Origin: Paramagnetospirillum magneticum AMB-1
GTDB taxonomy: Bacteria; Pseudomonadota; Alphaproteobacteria; Rhodospirillales; Magnetospirillaceae
Direction: 5' to 3'
Assembly (NCBI RefSeq): GCF_000009985.1
Contig: NC_007626.1
Coordinates: forward strand, 2,164,011-2,228,010
DNA: 64,000 nt
Shown in pieces: positions 1-9,930 of this stretch. The notes beneath the pieces were generated by a model that was given only the letters and a program-made list of their open reading frames with translations, made no database searches and was not told the DNA's origin. Positions within the stretch are counted from its first letter, which is position 1, and every line of letters begins with the position of its first letter. The translations under genes were made by a program, and so were the position numbers.

Positions 1-41
1 GTAAACGACGGCAGTGCAAGCTTGCATGCCTGCAGGTCGAC
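1..41. other. Cloning-vector polylinker (pUC/M13 type), not genomic
   Basis: The window opens with a slightly degraded M13 forward-primer site followed by HindIII (18-23), SphI (24-29), PstI (30-35) and SalI (36-41) sites in exactly the pUC18/19 order. A few single bases are missing relative to the standard vector, as in poor-quality start-of-read sequence. Genomic sequence resumes at or just before 39-42, where it matches the repeat copy 306 bp downstream (347 onward). Any start codon inside this segment is artificial. Confidence 0.95.
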
Positions 42-652
42 GGTCACCATCCACGGCAGCAACGACAGCGCCACCATCAGCGGCGACATCGCCGGCGGCG
101 TCGGCGAGGACGGCACCGGCACGGCGACCGGCACCCTCAACGTCTCCGACGTGGACAATGGCGAGGCCCATGTCCAGGCCACCAGCGTCGAGACCGATCA
201 GGGCACCTTCACCATCGGTGAAGACGGCAAGTGGTCCTTCGCGCTCAACAATGACGACCCGGCGGTCCAGGCCCTGGGCGCCGGCGATTCCATGACCAAG
301 ACCTTCACGGTGACCTCTGCCGACGGCACCGACACCCAGGAAGTGACGGTCACCATCCACGGCAGCAACGACAGCGCCACCATCAGCGGCGACATCGCCG
401 GCGGCGTCGGCGAGGACGGCACCGGCACGGCGACCGGCACCCTCAACGTCTCCGACGTGGACAATGGCGAGGCCCATGTCCAGGCGACCAGCGTCGAGAC
501 CGATCAGGGCACCTTCACCATCGGCGAGGACGGCAAGTGGTCGTTCGCCCTCAACAACGACGACCCGGCGGTCCAGGCCCTGGGCGCCAATGAGTCCATG
601 ACCAAGACCTTCACGGTCACCAGCGCCGACGGCACCGACACCCAGGAAGTGA
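41..652 (+). repeat. Two tandem 306-bp (102-aa) coding repeats, array 1
   Basis: Units start at 41 and 347 and are almost identical at DNA level. A third start at 653 diverges after its first dozen codons. The exact 306-bp period keeps frame. Each unit encodes one VCBS-like domain. The first copy abuts the vector junction, so the true copy number upstream is unknown. Confidence 0.9.
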
Positions 653-3600
653 CGGTCACCATCAACGGGTCCAATGACGGCCCGGTGGTGAGCGGCCCCG
701 TGGATCTCGGCGCGACCGCCGAGGATCACTCCATCACCTTCACGGCGCAGCAATTGCTGGGCCATGCCTCGGACATCGATGGCGACAGCCTGTCGGTGAG
801 CAATCTCAGTGCCGGTAACGGCACCATCAGCCAGAATGCCGACGGCAGCTATACCTTCACGCCCAATGCCGACTTCAACGGCGAGGTCAACGTGACCTAC
901 ACCGTGTCGGACGGGCATGGCGGCACCACTTCGGGTTCGGCCAGCTTCGACGTGACCTCGGTCAATGACGGCCCGACCACCAGCGATGTGACGCTGGCCT
1001 CGGGGACCGAGGACCGCTCGGTGACCATCAAGGCCAGCGACCTGCTGGGCAACGCCCATGACGTGGACGGCGATACCTTGTCGGTGTCGAACCTGTCGGC
1101 CAGCAACGGCACCATCACCGACAACCATGACGGCACCTATACCTTCACGCCGAACCATGATTTCAGCGGCAACGTCGACCTGTCCTACACGGTCAGCGAC
1201 GGCCAGGGCGGCAGCACGGCGGGCACGGCCCATTTCGGCATGGCCGCGGTGGCGGATTCGCCGGTCCTGTCGGCGTCGAACATTACCGTCGACCTGGGAG
1301 CCGGCCAGGCTCAGACCCTGAACGGCACCACCGGCAACGACACCCTGAGCGGCGGTTCGGGCAATGACGTGGTCAACGGCTCGTCGGGCGACGACGTGCT
1401 GTATGGCGACGGCACCGGCAGCGTGACGGTTCCGCTGAACATCAGCGACCGCCTGAGCGACACCGACGGTTCGGAATCCCTGGGCAGCGTGACCATCGGC
1501 GGTCTGCCGGCCGGGGCGAGCCTGTCTGCGGGCACCCATAATTCCGACGGCACCTGGACTCTGACTCCGGCGCAGCTGACGGGCCTCAGCGTGACCACCA
1601 CCGAGGGCACCGCCCTGCATCTGAGCGTGACGGCGACCTCGACCGAGGCGTCCAACGGCTCGACCGCGACCACCACCACCAGCTTCGACGTCAGCTTCAG
1701 CGGCACGGCCGCCGGCAATGACACCCTGGACGGCGGGGCGGGCAACGACACCCTGTTCGGCGGGGCCGGCAACGACACCCTGACGGGCGGCGCGGGCGCC
1801 GACCTGCTGGAGGGCGGCGACGGCAACGACGTGCTGAACTACTCGACCGACGGGACCTGGAGCGGCGGTTTCGTGTCGCAGAACGTGGGTGATACCACCC
1901 ATGCGGGCACCAACGAGACCTATACCATCACCGGTGACAACGACAGCCAGGACGTGTTCCGCGGCGGCGCCGGCACCGACACCCTGGTGATGGGCTCGGG
2001 CAATGACGCTCTGTTCCTGGACGACGGCTATAGCGGCTCGCCCACCGGCGGCGCGCGCATCGACGGCATCGAGAGCATTGTGGCCGGCGAGGGCAACGAC
2101 GTGGTCGACCTGACGTCGAGCAAGTACACCTATGGCGACGTCACCATCGACGGCGGCGCCGGCAACGACGTACTGATGGGCAATGCCGGCAACGACGTCA
2201 TCGACGGCGGCACCGGCAACGACGTGCTGTATGGCGCTTCGGGCAACGATACGCTGCGGGGCGGCGATGGCGCCGATACCCTGGACGGCGGCTATGGCGC
2301 CGACACCATCGACGCGGGCGCCGGCAACGACCTTGGCATCATCAAGGGCGGCCAGTCGGCGGGCGACAATTACGACGGCGGCACCGGCACCGACACGCTG
2401 CGCATCGACCTTTCCGGGTCGCAATACACCGCGGCGGTGCGCGCCGAGCTGCAGCAGTTCCAGTCCTTCATCGCCGATCCGGCCCATGCCGGCCAAAGCT
2501 TCCACTTCAACACCCTGGGTGTTGACGCCAAGAACTGGGAAAGCCTGAAGCTGACGGTGGACGGCCGCGACGTCTCGCTGGAGAACGCTCCGACGGTGAC
2601 CAGCGCCACGGCGGTGAGCACCGACGAGGATCATTCGGGCGCCGGCCGCGTGGTCGGGACCGACCAGGACGTGGGCGACAGCGTGCGCTACCACCTGATG
2701 GATGCCAGCGGCAACCAGGTGGACAGCCTGTCGACCGCCCATGGCACGGTGACCATCAACTCGGCCACCGGCGAGTACACCTTCACCCCCAATGCCGACG
2801 CGCAGAGCCTGCGGGCTGGCGACGTGCAGACCGACAGCTTCAAGGTCGTGGCCACCGACGGCACCATGACCAGCGCGCCCTCGACCGTGGGCGTCACCAT
2901 CACCGGCAGCAATGACGGCGCGGTGATCACCGGCACCAGCGTGGGCACGGTGGGCGAGGACGGTAACCGCTCGGTGACCGGCACGCTCAACGTCGCCGAT
3001 GTGGATCAGGGGCAGGCCCATGTGACCGCCCAGACGGTGCAGACCGATCAGGGCACTTTCAGCATCGGCGAGAACGGCCAGTGGACCTTCCAGGTCAACT
3101 CGGGCAATGCCGACGTGCAGGCCCTGGGCGCCGGCGAGTCCATGACCAAGACCTTCGCCGTGGCCTCGGCCGATGGCACCGCCACCCAGAACGTGACGGT
3201 GACCATCAACGGCGCCAATGACTCCGCCACCATCTCGGGCTCGACCACCGGCGCGGTGGCCGAGGACGGCAACGGCCGTGCCACCGGCACCCTCAACGTG
3301 GCCGACGTGGATCACGGTCAGGCCCATGTGACCGCCCAGACGGTGCAGACCGATCAGGGCACTTTCAGCATCGGCGAGAACGGCCAGTGGACCTTCCAGG
3401 TCAACTCGGGCAATGCCGACGTGCAGGCCCTGGGGGCCGGCGAGTCCATGACCAAGACCTTCGCCGTGGCCTCGGCCGATGGCACCGCCACCCAGAACGT
3501 GACGGTGACCATCAACGGCGCCAATGACTCCGCCACCATCTCGGGCTCGACCACCGGCGCGGTGGCCGAGGACGGCAACGGCCGCGCCACCGGCACGCTG

Positions 3601-6600
3601 AGCGTCGCCGACGTGGATCACGGTCAGGCCCATGTGACCGCCCAGACGGTGCAGACCGATCAGGGCACCTTCTCCATCGGCGAGAACGGCCAGTGGACCT
3701 TCCAGGTCAACTCGGCCAATGCCGACGTGCAGGCCCTGGGGGCCGGCGAGTCCATGACCAAGACCTTCGCCGTGGCCTCGGCCGACGGCACCGCCACCCA
3801 GAACGTCAGCGTCACCATCACCGGCTCCAATGACGGCCCGACGGTGAGCGGCGCGGTGGGTCTCGGCCACACGGCCGAGGACAATTCCGTCACCTTCACC
3901 AAGGCGCAGCTGCTGGCCAACGCCCATGACACCGATGCCCACGACACCCTGTCGGTGAGCAACCTGTCGGCGGCCCACGGCAGCATCGTCGACAACGGCA
4001 ACGGCACCTACACCTTCACGCCCACCGAGACTTTCAGCGGCCATGTGGATGTGAGCTATACCGTCAGCGACGGCCATGGCGGCACCACCACCGGTTCGGC
4101 GGCGCTGGACGTGGACGCGGTGGCCGACCGGGCCACGGTGTCGGTGGCCATCGGCGCCCCGGTGGAGACCCCCAACGGCAGCTTCACCGTCACCAATTTG
4201 GACAGCACGGCCTCGGCCGGCTACAACAACACCTATGGCTATTACGTCATGGACGACAGCGGCAACCCGACTTCGGGTGGCGTGATCTGGTCCAACGTGC
4301 ATGCCTCGCCCGGCGCTTCGGTGACCATCAGCGGCGTCGATCCCGACCGGGTCGGCTTCTTCCTGATCCCCGACGGCGGCAGCCAGAATTCCGGCCTGGC
4401 CAATGGCGCGGCGCTGACCTTCTCCAAGGATGCGTCGGGCAACTGGCAGGCCAGCGACAGCGCCGGCCACGTGCTCTCGGGCGCCGGGACCAAGGTGCTG
4501 TTCGACAAGAGCGCGCTCAACGGCGACCACATGGTCCATAGCGAGGACACCAGCGCGGTGTCGGGCAACCAGAACTGGGAAGACCTGACCGGCGGCGGCG
4601 ACCGCGACTACAACGACGTCAACATGTCGGTGACCTGGGGCAATGCGGCGCCGACGGCGACCCATCCGCTCACCGTCTCGGCCAGCTTCCCCGACATGGA
4701 CGGCTCGGAAGGCCATGCGGTCAAAATCTCCGGCCTGCCCTCGGGCTCGACCCTGTATCAGAACGGCGTGGCCCTGGTGGCCGGCGCCGACGGCTCGTAC
4801 TCCCTCAACCCGGCCCAGCTGGGCGGCCTGTCGGTCAAGACTCCGGCCGGCTTCAACGGCGACCTCAACGTCAACGTGACGGCGGTGGCCACCGACGGCA
4901 CCAGCGTGGCCTCGTCCACCGCTTCGGCCACCGTGCATGACGACCTGTCCAACCACGGGCCGGATGCGGGCGACGCCACCTCGGTGCACGGCGCCATGGG
5001 CGCCACCATCACCGGCGCGGCCGGCGTCACCGATTCCGACGGCGACCACCTGTCCTATGCGGTGGGCACCGGCACCAGCGGACCGCAGCACGGCACCGTG
5101 GTGGTCAACACCGACGGCACCTTCACCTATACGCCCAGCGGCAATTACAGCGGCACCGACACCTTCAAGATCACCGTGTCGGACGGCCACGGCGGCACCG
5201 CCACCGAGACCGTCAACGTCACCGTGGAGAACGGCGCCCCGACGCTCACCACCGCCAACGCGGCGACGGCCAACGATCACAGCGCCGTCACCGGCCACGT
5301 CACCGGCTCCGACACCCCCGGCGACACCCTCAGCTACTCGCTGGTCGACGCCAACGGCAACCATGTCGGCAGCCTGGTCACCGACCACGGCACCGTCAGC
5401 ATCAACGCCGCCACCGGCGACTACACCTTCACCCCTAACGCCGCCAACGCCAGCCTCGGCGTCGGCGCCTCGGTCACCGACAGCTTCAAGGTCGTCGCCA
5501 CCGACAACCACGGCGCCGACAGCAACCTCGGAACCGTCGCCGTAACCGTCACAGGAAGCAATGACGGGCCGGTGGTGAACACCGCCAACGTGACCACCGC
5601 CAACGACCACACGGCCGTCAGCGGCCACGCGGCCGGCACCGACGTGGATGCGGGCGATAGCGTCCGCTACCATCTGGTGGATGCCAGTGGCAACCAGGTT
5701 GACAGCCTGACCACGGCCCACGGCACGGTCAGCATCAACGCTGCTACCGGCGACTACACCTTTACGCCGACCGGCGATTCCTCCCTGGGCGTCGGCCAGA
5801 CCTTGGGTGACAGCTTCAAGGTGGTGGCGGTTGACAACCACGGCGCGGCCTCCGCCCCCAGCACGGTGGCGGTCACCATCACCGGCAGCAATGACGGGCC
5901 GGTGGTCGATCTCGTCTCCGGCGGTCGCGGGACCGAGGACAGCGCGGTTCGCGGCTCCGTCAGCGCCCATGACGTGGATGCGGGCGACAGGCTCAGCTAC
6001 TCGCTGGTTGACAGCCATGGCAGCGCGGTCGGAAGCCTTGCGACCGACCACGGTACCGTCAGCATCAATCAGACGACGGGCGAATACACCTTCACGCCCA
6101 ATGCCAACTGGGCGGGTAACGAGACCTTTAATGTCCAGGTGTCGGATGGTCATGGCGGTACGGCGACCCAGGCCGTCAACGTTCACGTTGACGCCGTCGC
6201 CGATGCCCCCGTGCTCAACCTGCAACTGGGTGGCGGTTCGGCGGTGACTTTGGCCGGTGCGTCCGAGGACGTGACCATCACCACCTCCAACATGCATGCC
6301 ACCAACAGCGGCTTCAGCGTTTCGGCGCTGAATCTGGACGGCTCGGCGGGAACGCTTTCGACCCATAGCGGGCCGGACGGTTTCGGCGTCGCAGGAAACG
6401 CTTCGGGCGATCAGGCGGAACTGGGGCAATCCGGTGGCCGTTCCGAGAAGATTGTTGTCAACTTCGACAGTGACGTCTCCTCGGCCAACGTCTCCTTCGC
6501 CTGGATGAATTCCCAGGAGCATGCCCATTACGACCTGTACCAGAACGGCGTGAAGGTGGGCGAGGGCACCGTCACCGGCATCACCGACAGCGTCGACCCG

Positions 6601-9600
6601 GCGATCAGCCTGACCGCCGCCAATGGCGGCAGCTTTGACCAGATCGTCTTCTCGGCGCCGGGCGGCGGCGACAACGACTACCTGATCCACTCCATCAGCT
6701 ACGAAGCCGCGGAACCCGGTGAGCGGGTGGTCAATTATCCTCTGGACGTGTCCTCCAGCCTGACCGATACCGACGGTTCGGAGCGCCTGGCGGTCACCCT
6801 GAACGGCCTGCCTGAAGGCGCGGTTATTCTGGATACGCACGGCAACGTGGTCGGCACCGATACCGGCAACGGGACCTGGTCGCTGCCGGGTGGTCATCTC
6901 GATCACCTGACGTTGCAGGTGCCGGCCGATTCCCATGCCTTCACGCTGGGAGCCACGGCCACCGCCACGGAATCTGACCCCAATGCGGCGGTTGCCACCG
7001 CCACCACCTCGGTCAGCGTCGCGGTTGCGGCCTTCGATCATGCGCCGGTGGCCGGGGATGACAGCCACATCGACACCGTGGCCCAGGGGCCGGCCTTGTC
7101 CGTGTCCATGGGAACCACCGTGGATGACGTTCACACCACCACGACCACCACCACCGTGGAGACCGGCAACAACGTGACCTGGAATGGTCTGGACTCCATG
7201 TCCGACCCGACCACGGCCACGCCGACCACCACCGTGTCCTATGATCTCAATACCGCCAACACCGGCAGCAGCAACGCCGATGTGATCAGCGTCGGCCATG
7301 ACAACAACGCCAGCATCAGCACCGGAGCCGGTGACGATCAGGTCACCATCGGCCACAACGTCAACTCCAAGATTGACTTGGGGAGCGGTACCAATGCCCT
7401 GGATGTGGGCTCGGACGTCAACGCCTCGGTGATTGCCGGTTCCGGCAACGACACCGTGCGGGTGGGCGGCGCTCTCAACAGCGATATCGACCTGGGTAAT
7501 GGCGACAACCGGCTGCAGCTGGGCGGCGATTCCAACGCCTCCGTCAGCGTCGGGTCCGGCAACGATGACGTCAAGATCGTCGGCAGCCTGAACAGCAATG
7601 TCAGCCTGGGATCGGGCGATGACGACCTGCAGATCGGCGGTTACGCCAGCGCCAGCATCGATGCCGGGGCCGGCAATGACCGCGTCCTGGTGGGGCGTGA
7701 CCTGAGCTCCAAGGTGGATCTGGGCTCCGGCGACGATTACCTGGAGGTCAAGGGCAACGACTGGGCGTCCATCGATGCCGGGTCCGGCAACGACACGGTC
7801 AAGATCGGCGGCGCCATCAGCTCCAACGTGACCATGGGGGCGGGCGACGATCACCTGACCATCACCGGCCAGAATCTGTGGGCGACGGTGAGCGGCGGTT
7901 CGGGAACCGACTCCATCGAATTGACCGGCGTGACCAAGGCGCAGTGGGACGCCAACGTCAACAACGTCAAGGGCTACGTCAAGGACTTCGAGAACATCAA
8001 GTTCGCCGACGGGCAGGTGATCGGTGACGCCACGGCCTTCCAGGCCACCACCACGGTGACCACCACGACCACCACCCACAGCTACGAGACCCCGATCACC
8101 GTTCAGGCGACGTTGAATGATCGCGACGGCAGCGAGACGCTGTCGCCGGTGACCATCGCCAACATCCCGGCCGGCGGTCATCTGGAACTGAACGGTCAGG
8201 CGCTGACGCCCAATGCGGACGGCAGCTATACCCTGAACGTCTCTTCCGGCGCGCCGACCACGGTGACCTTGGTTACCGATACGCCGGTGACGGCCGGCAG
8301 CCTGAACCTCACCACCACGGTGTCCTCCACCGAGGCCCATGGCGGCGATGTTTCGGTCACCACCCTGGTGGGTGTCGGCAGCAATGCAGGTGAAACCGTG
8401 GTTGACGACCGGATCGCCACAGGCACCGACCATAAGGTGACCATCAACGCCTCCGACCTGCTGGCCAATGATACCGATGCGGACGGCGACGCCCTCAGCA
8501 TCGTCGGGGTGGGCAATGCCCATCACGGTTCGGTCAGCATCGACAATGCGGGCCATGTAACCTTCACCGCGGAGAACGGCTTCAACGGTACGGCCACTTT
8601 CGACTACACGGTGAGCGACGGTCATGGCGGCACGGATGTCGCCACGGTCTCCGTCAACGTGGTTGACCCCAACCACGCGCCGGTGATCGATGCCGCCCAC
8701 ACCACCGCGACGCTGGTAGTCGACGACAAGCACGCCAATACGGCCAATATCGGCCAGGTGACCGCCACCGACGTGGACGGCGACAACCTGACCTACTCGG
8801 TGCTCGATGGTGGCAGCCACCACGGCAGCCTGGTCGTCGACGCCGACAGCGGCTCATTCTTCTACAACGCCGACGATACCAAGTGGAGCGGCACCGATAC
8901 CTTCACCGTCCAGGTGAGTGATGGAGAGGGTGGCAAGGCGACCCAGACCATTTCGGTCCAGGTCACCGGCGGTTCCAAGGGCGGTAGCGGTGGCAGCGGC
9001 GGCGGCCATGCCATCGGCTGGGGCAATGGCGGCGGCCGTGACGAGAGCTGGGGCTCCAACGGCTCGTGGGAAGTGGACGGCGCCGGCCATTCGGGCGGCG
9101 GTCATGTCACCCACGCCTCCGATAACGGCAGCAACTGGAGCAGCGGCTGGCATGGCGTGGACGTGGGCAATGGCGGCCACGCCGGAACCGGTGACTCGAT
9201 CGATATCGCCGGTTACAACCGCCATGACGAGTCCTATCGCGGCTCGGGCGGCGATACCCTGATCGGGGCGGCCGGCAACGACTACATGTCGCTGGAAGGC
9301 GGCGATCACGCTCAGAAGATCAGCGGCATCGACCACATCCAGTTGGGCGATGGGGACAATGTCATCCTGGACATGACCACCACCCGCTACGACTACGGCG
9401 ACCTGACCGTAGCCGGCGGTTCGGGCCATGACGTGATCTGGTCGGCCAGCGGCGATGACCTGCTGGTGGCCGGCAACGGCGGCAACACCATCCATGGCGG
9501 TGCCGGTAACGACACCATCGTGGCGGGTGCCGGCAGCGACGAGCTGATGGGTCAAGAGGGTAACGATACGTTCCTGTTCGACTTCGGTTCGGGCCACGAC

Positions 9601-9846
9601 ACCGTCAACGGCGGCGCGGGGACCAACTGGACCGACACCATCGACCTGTCCACCGACATGCATGCTGGCGCCAATATCACCATCACCACGGCCGACAATC
9701 ACAGTTGGACGGTGGCGTCCGATGGCGACCACAACGCCACCGGCAATATCGAGCTTGGCCAGGACAAGTCGGGCACCATCACGGTTCACAGCCAGGATGG
9801 CGACCAGACCATCGAGTTCACCAATATCGAGAGCATCAAATACTAG
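43..9846 (+). CDS. Giant RTX/VCBS-repeat secreted adhesin (5' partial)
   Basis: About 3,270 residues with no real start: the upstream codons are vector. The N-terminal two thirds is built of VCBS/cadherin-like beta-sandwich repeats, each ending in motifs such as TVTINGSND or YTVSDGHGG. Interspersed are hemolysin-type calcium nonapeptides (GGAGND.L) at about 1330-1410, 1715-1830, 2080-2340 and again near the C-terminus (9240-9570). Around 7260-7880 lies a different, regular Asn/Ser-rich beta-roll. A Gly/Ser/His-rich low-complexity linker (about 8970-9190) precedes the terminal RTX block and an acidic tail ending in IESIKY. This architecture is typical of type I-secreted, calcium-dependent surface adhesins (LapA/BapA-like). 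No secretion genes are in the window. The gene is followed directly by a strong terminator, so it ends its transcription unit. Function as adhesin rather than toxin is inferred from repeat type and the absence of any catalytic domain. Confidence 0.9.
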   Translation, partial: VTIHGSNDSATISGDIAGGVGEDGTGTATGTLNVSDVDNGEAHVQATSVETDQGTFTIGEDGKWSFALNNDDPAVQALGAGDSMTKTFTVTSADGTDTQEVTVTIHGSNDSATISGDIAGGVGEDGTGTATGTLNVSDVDNGEAHVQATSVETDQGTFTIGEDGKWSFALNNDDPAVQALGANESMTKTFTVTSADGTDTQEVTVTINGSNDGPVVSGPVDLGATAEDHSITFTAQQLLGHASDIDGDSLSVSNLSAGNGTISQNADGSYTFTPNADFNGEVNVTYTVSDGHGGTTSGSASFDVTSVNDGPTTSDVTLASGTEDRSVTIKASDLLGNAHDVDGDTLSVSNLSASNGTITDNHDGTYTFTPNHDFSGNVDLSYTVSDGQGGSTAGTAHFGMAAVADSPVLSASNITVDLGAGQAQTLNGTTGNDTLSGGSGNDVVNGSSGDDVLYGDGTGSVTVPLNISDRLSDTDGSESLGSVTIGGLPAGASLSAGTHNSDGTWTLTPAQLTGLSVTTTEGTALHLSVTATSTEASNGSTATTTTSFDVSFSGTAAGNDTLDGGAGNDTLFGGAGNDTLTGGAGADLLEGGDGNDVLNYSTDGTWSGGFVSQNVGDTTHAGTNETYTITGDNDSQDVFRGGAGTDTLVMGSGNDALFLDDGYSGSPTGGARIDGIESIVAGEGNDVVDLTSSKYTYGDVTIDGGAGNDVLMGNAGNDVIDGGTGNDVLYGASGNDTLRGGDGADTLDGGYGADTIDAGAGNDLGIIKGGQSAGDNYDGGTGTDTLRIDLSGSQYTAAVRAELQQFQSFIADPAHAGQSFHFNTLGVDAKNWESLKLTVDGRDVSLENAPTVTSATAVSTDEDHSGAGRVVGTDQDVGDSVRYHLMDASGNQVDSLSTAHGTVTINSATGEYTFTPNADAQSLRAGDVQTDSFKVVATDGTMTSAPSTVGVTITGSNDGAVITGTSVGTVGEDGNRSVTGTLNVADVDQGQAHVTAQTVQTDQGTFSIGENGQWTFQVNSGNADVQALGAGESMTKTFAVASADGTATQNVTVTINGANDSATISGSTTGAVAEDGNGRATGTLNVADVDHGQAHVTAQTVQTDQGTFSIGENGQWTFQVNSGNADVQALGAGESMTKTFAVASADGTATQNVTVTINGANDSATISGSTTGAVAEDGNGRATGTLSVADVDHGQAHVTAQTVQTDQGTFSIGENGQWTFQVNSANADVQALGAGESMTKTFAVASADGTATQNVSVTITGSNDGPTVSGAVGLGHTAEDNSVTFTKAQLLANAHDTDAHDTLSVSNLSAAHGSIVDNGNGTYTFTPTETFSGHVDVSYTVSDGHGGTTTGSAALDVDAVADRATVSVAIGAPVETPNGSFTVTNLDSTASAGYNNTYGYYVMDDSGNPTSGGVIWSNVHASPGASVTISGVDPDRVGFFLIPDGGSQNSGLANGAALTFSKDASGNWQASDSAGHVLSGAGTKVLFDKSALNGDHMVHSEDTSAVSGNQNWEDLTGGGDRDYNDVNMSVTWGNAAPTATHPLTVSASFPDMDGSEGHAVKISGLPSGSTLYQNGVALVAGADGSYSLNPAQLGGLSVKTPAGFNGDLNVNVTAVATDGTSVASSTASATVHDDLSNHGPDAGDATSVHGAMGATITGAAGVTDSDGDHLSYAVGTGTSGPQHGTVVVNTDGTFTYTPSGNYSGTDTFKITVSDGHGGTATETVNVTVENGAPTLTTANAATANDHSAVTGHVTGSDTPGDTLSYSLVDANGNHVGSLVTDHGTVSINAATGDYTFTPNAANASLGVGASVTDSFKVVATDNHGADSNLGTVAVTVTGSNDGPVVNTANVTTANDHTAVSGHAAGTDVDAGDSVRYHLVDASGNQVDSLTTAHGTVSINAATGDYTFTPTGDSSLGVGQTLGDSFKVVAVDNHGAASAPSTVAVTITGSNDGPVVDLVSGGRGTEDSAVRGSVSAHDVDAGDRLSYSLVDSHGSAVGSLATDHGTVSINQTTGEYTFTPNANWAGNETFNVQVSDGHGGTATQAVNVHVDAVADAPVLNLQLGGGSAVTLAGASEDVTITTSNMHATNSGFSVSALNLDGSAGTLSTHSGPDGFGVAGNASGDQAELGQSGGRSEKIVVNFDSDVSSANVSFAWMNSQEHAHYDLYQNGVKVGEGTVTGITDSVDPAISLTAANGGSFDQIVFSAPGGGDNDYLIHSISYEAAEPGERVVNYPLDVSSSLTDTDGSERLAVTLNGLPEGAVILDTHGNVVGTDTGNGTWSLPGGHLDHLTLQVPADSHAFTLGATATATESDPNAAVATATTSVSVAVAAFDHAPVAGDDSHIDTVAQGPALSVSMGTTVDDVHTTTTTTTVETGNNVTWNGLDSMSDPTTATPTTTVSYDLNTANTGSSNADVISVGHDNNASISTGAGDDQVTIGHNVNSKIDLGSGTNALDVGSDVNASVIAGSGNDTVRVGGALNSDIDLGNGDNRLQLGGDSNASVSVGSGNDDVKIVGSLNSNVSLGSGDDDLQIGGYASASIDAGAGNDRVLVGRDLSSKVDLGSGDDYLEVKGNDWASIDAGSGNDTVKIGGAISSNVTMGAGDDHLTITGQNLWATVSGGSGTDSIELTGVTKAQWDANVNNVKGYVKDFENIKFADGQVIGDATAFQATTTVTTTTTTHSYETPITVQATLNDRDGSETLSPVTIANIPAGGHLELNGQALTPNADGSYTLNVSSGAPTTVTLVTDTPVTAGSLNLTTTVSSTEAHGGDVSVTTLVGVGSNAGETVVDDRIATGTDHKVTINASDLLANDTDADGDALSIVGVGNAHHGSVSIDNAGHVTFTAENGFNGTATFDYTVSDGHGGTDVATVSVNVVDPNHAPVIDAAHTTATLVVDDKHANTANIGQVTATDVDGDNLTYSVLDGGSHHGSLVVDADSGSFFYNADDTKWSGTDTFTVQVSDGEGGKATQTISVQVTGGSKGGSGGSGGGHAIGWGNGGGRDESWGSNGSWEVDGAGHSGGGHVTHASDNGSNWSSGWHGVDVGNGGHAGTGDSIDIAGYNRHDESYRGSGGDTLIGAAGNDYMSLEGGDHAQKISGIDHIQLGDGDNVILDMTTTRYDYGDLTVAGGSGHDVIWSASGDDLLVAGNGGNTIHGGAGNDTIVAGAGSDELMGQEGNDTFLFDFGSGHDTVNGGAGTNWTDTIDLSTDMHAGANITITTADNHSWTVASDGDHNATGNIELGQDKSGTITVHSQDGDQTIEFTNIESIKY
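2887..3804 (+). repeat. Three tandem 306-bp coding repeats, array 2
   Basis: Units begin at 2887, 3193 and 3499, again with an exact 306-bp period. The last two are nearly identical over most of their length, and the first is a more diverged relative. High DNA identity implies recent duplication or gene conversion, and a risk of collapsed or expanded copies in assembly. Confidence 0.88.
7260..7880 (+). repeat. Short-period Asn/Ser/Gly beta-roll repeat within the adhesin
   Basis: The translated segment alternates units such as NASISTGAGDDQVTIG and NSKIDLGSGTNALDVG, with a period of about 17-18 residues. It differs from the canonical nine-residue RTX repeat by carrying an extra strand with N-x-(S/A)-(I/V) per turn. 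At least ten turns can be counted. It is bounded by Thr-rich linkers. Confidence 0.75.
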
Positions 9847-9869
9847 GGAATTGGTGTACGCGTCATAGG

Positions 9870-9906
9870 GTCCGCCCGCTTAACCGAAGCGGGCGGACCT
9901 GTTTTT
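9870..9906 (+). terminator. Rho-independent terminator after the adhesin gene
   Basis: A perfect 12-bp GC-rich stem (9870-9881 pairing with 9887-9898) with a 5-base loop is followed by CTGTTTTTG. It lies 24 bp after the adhesin stop and insulates the downstream kinase gene. Confidence 0.9.
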
Positions 9907-9930
9907 GTGGATAGGGGAAGGGACAAGACG

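Noticed and set aside
8854..9789. 311-aa minus-strand ORF under the adhesin 3' end
   Set aside because: Low-complexity antisense translation of the RTX gene with no ribosome site; the plus-strand repeats are clearly the coding frame.
41..9846. CRISPR array in the repeats
   Set aside because: Repeats are coding, 306 bp, contiguous without spacers, and no cas gene is present in the window.
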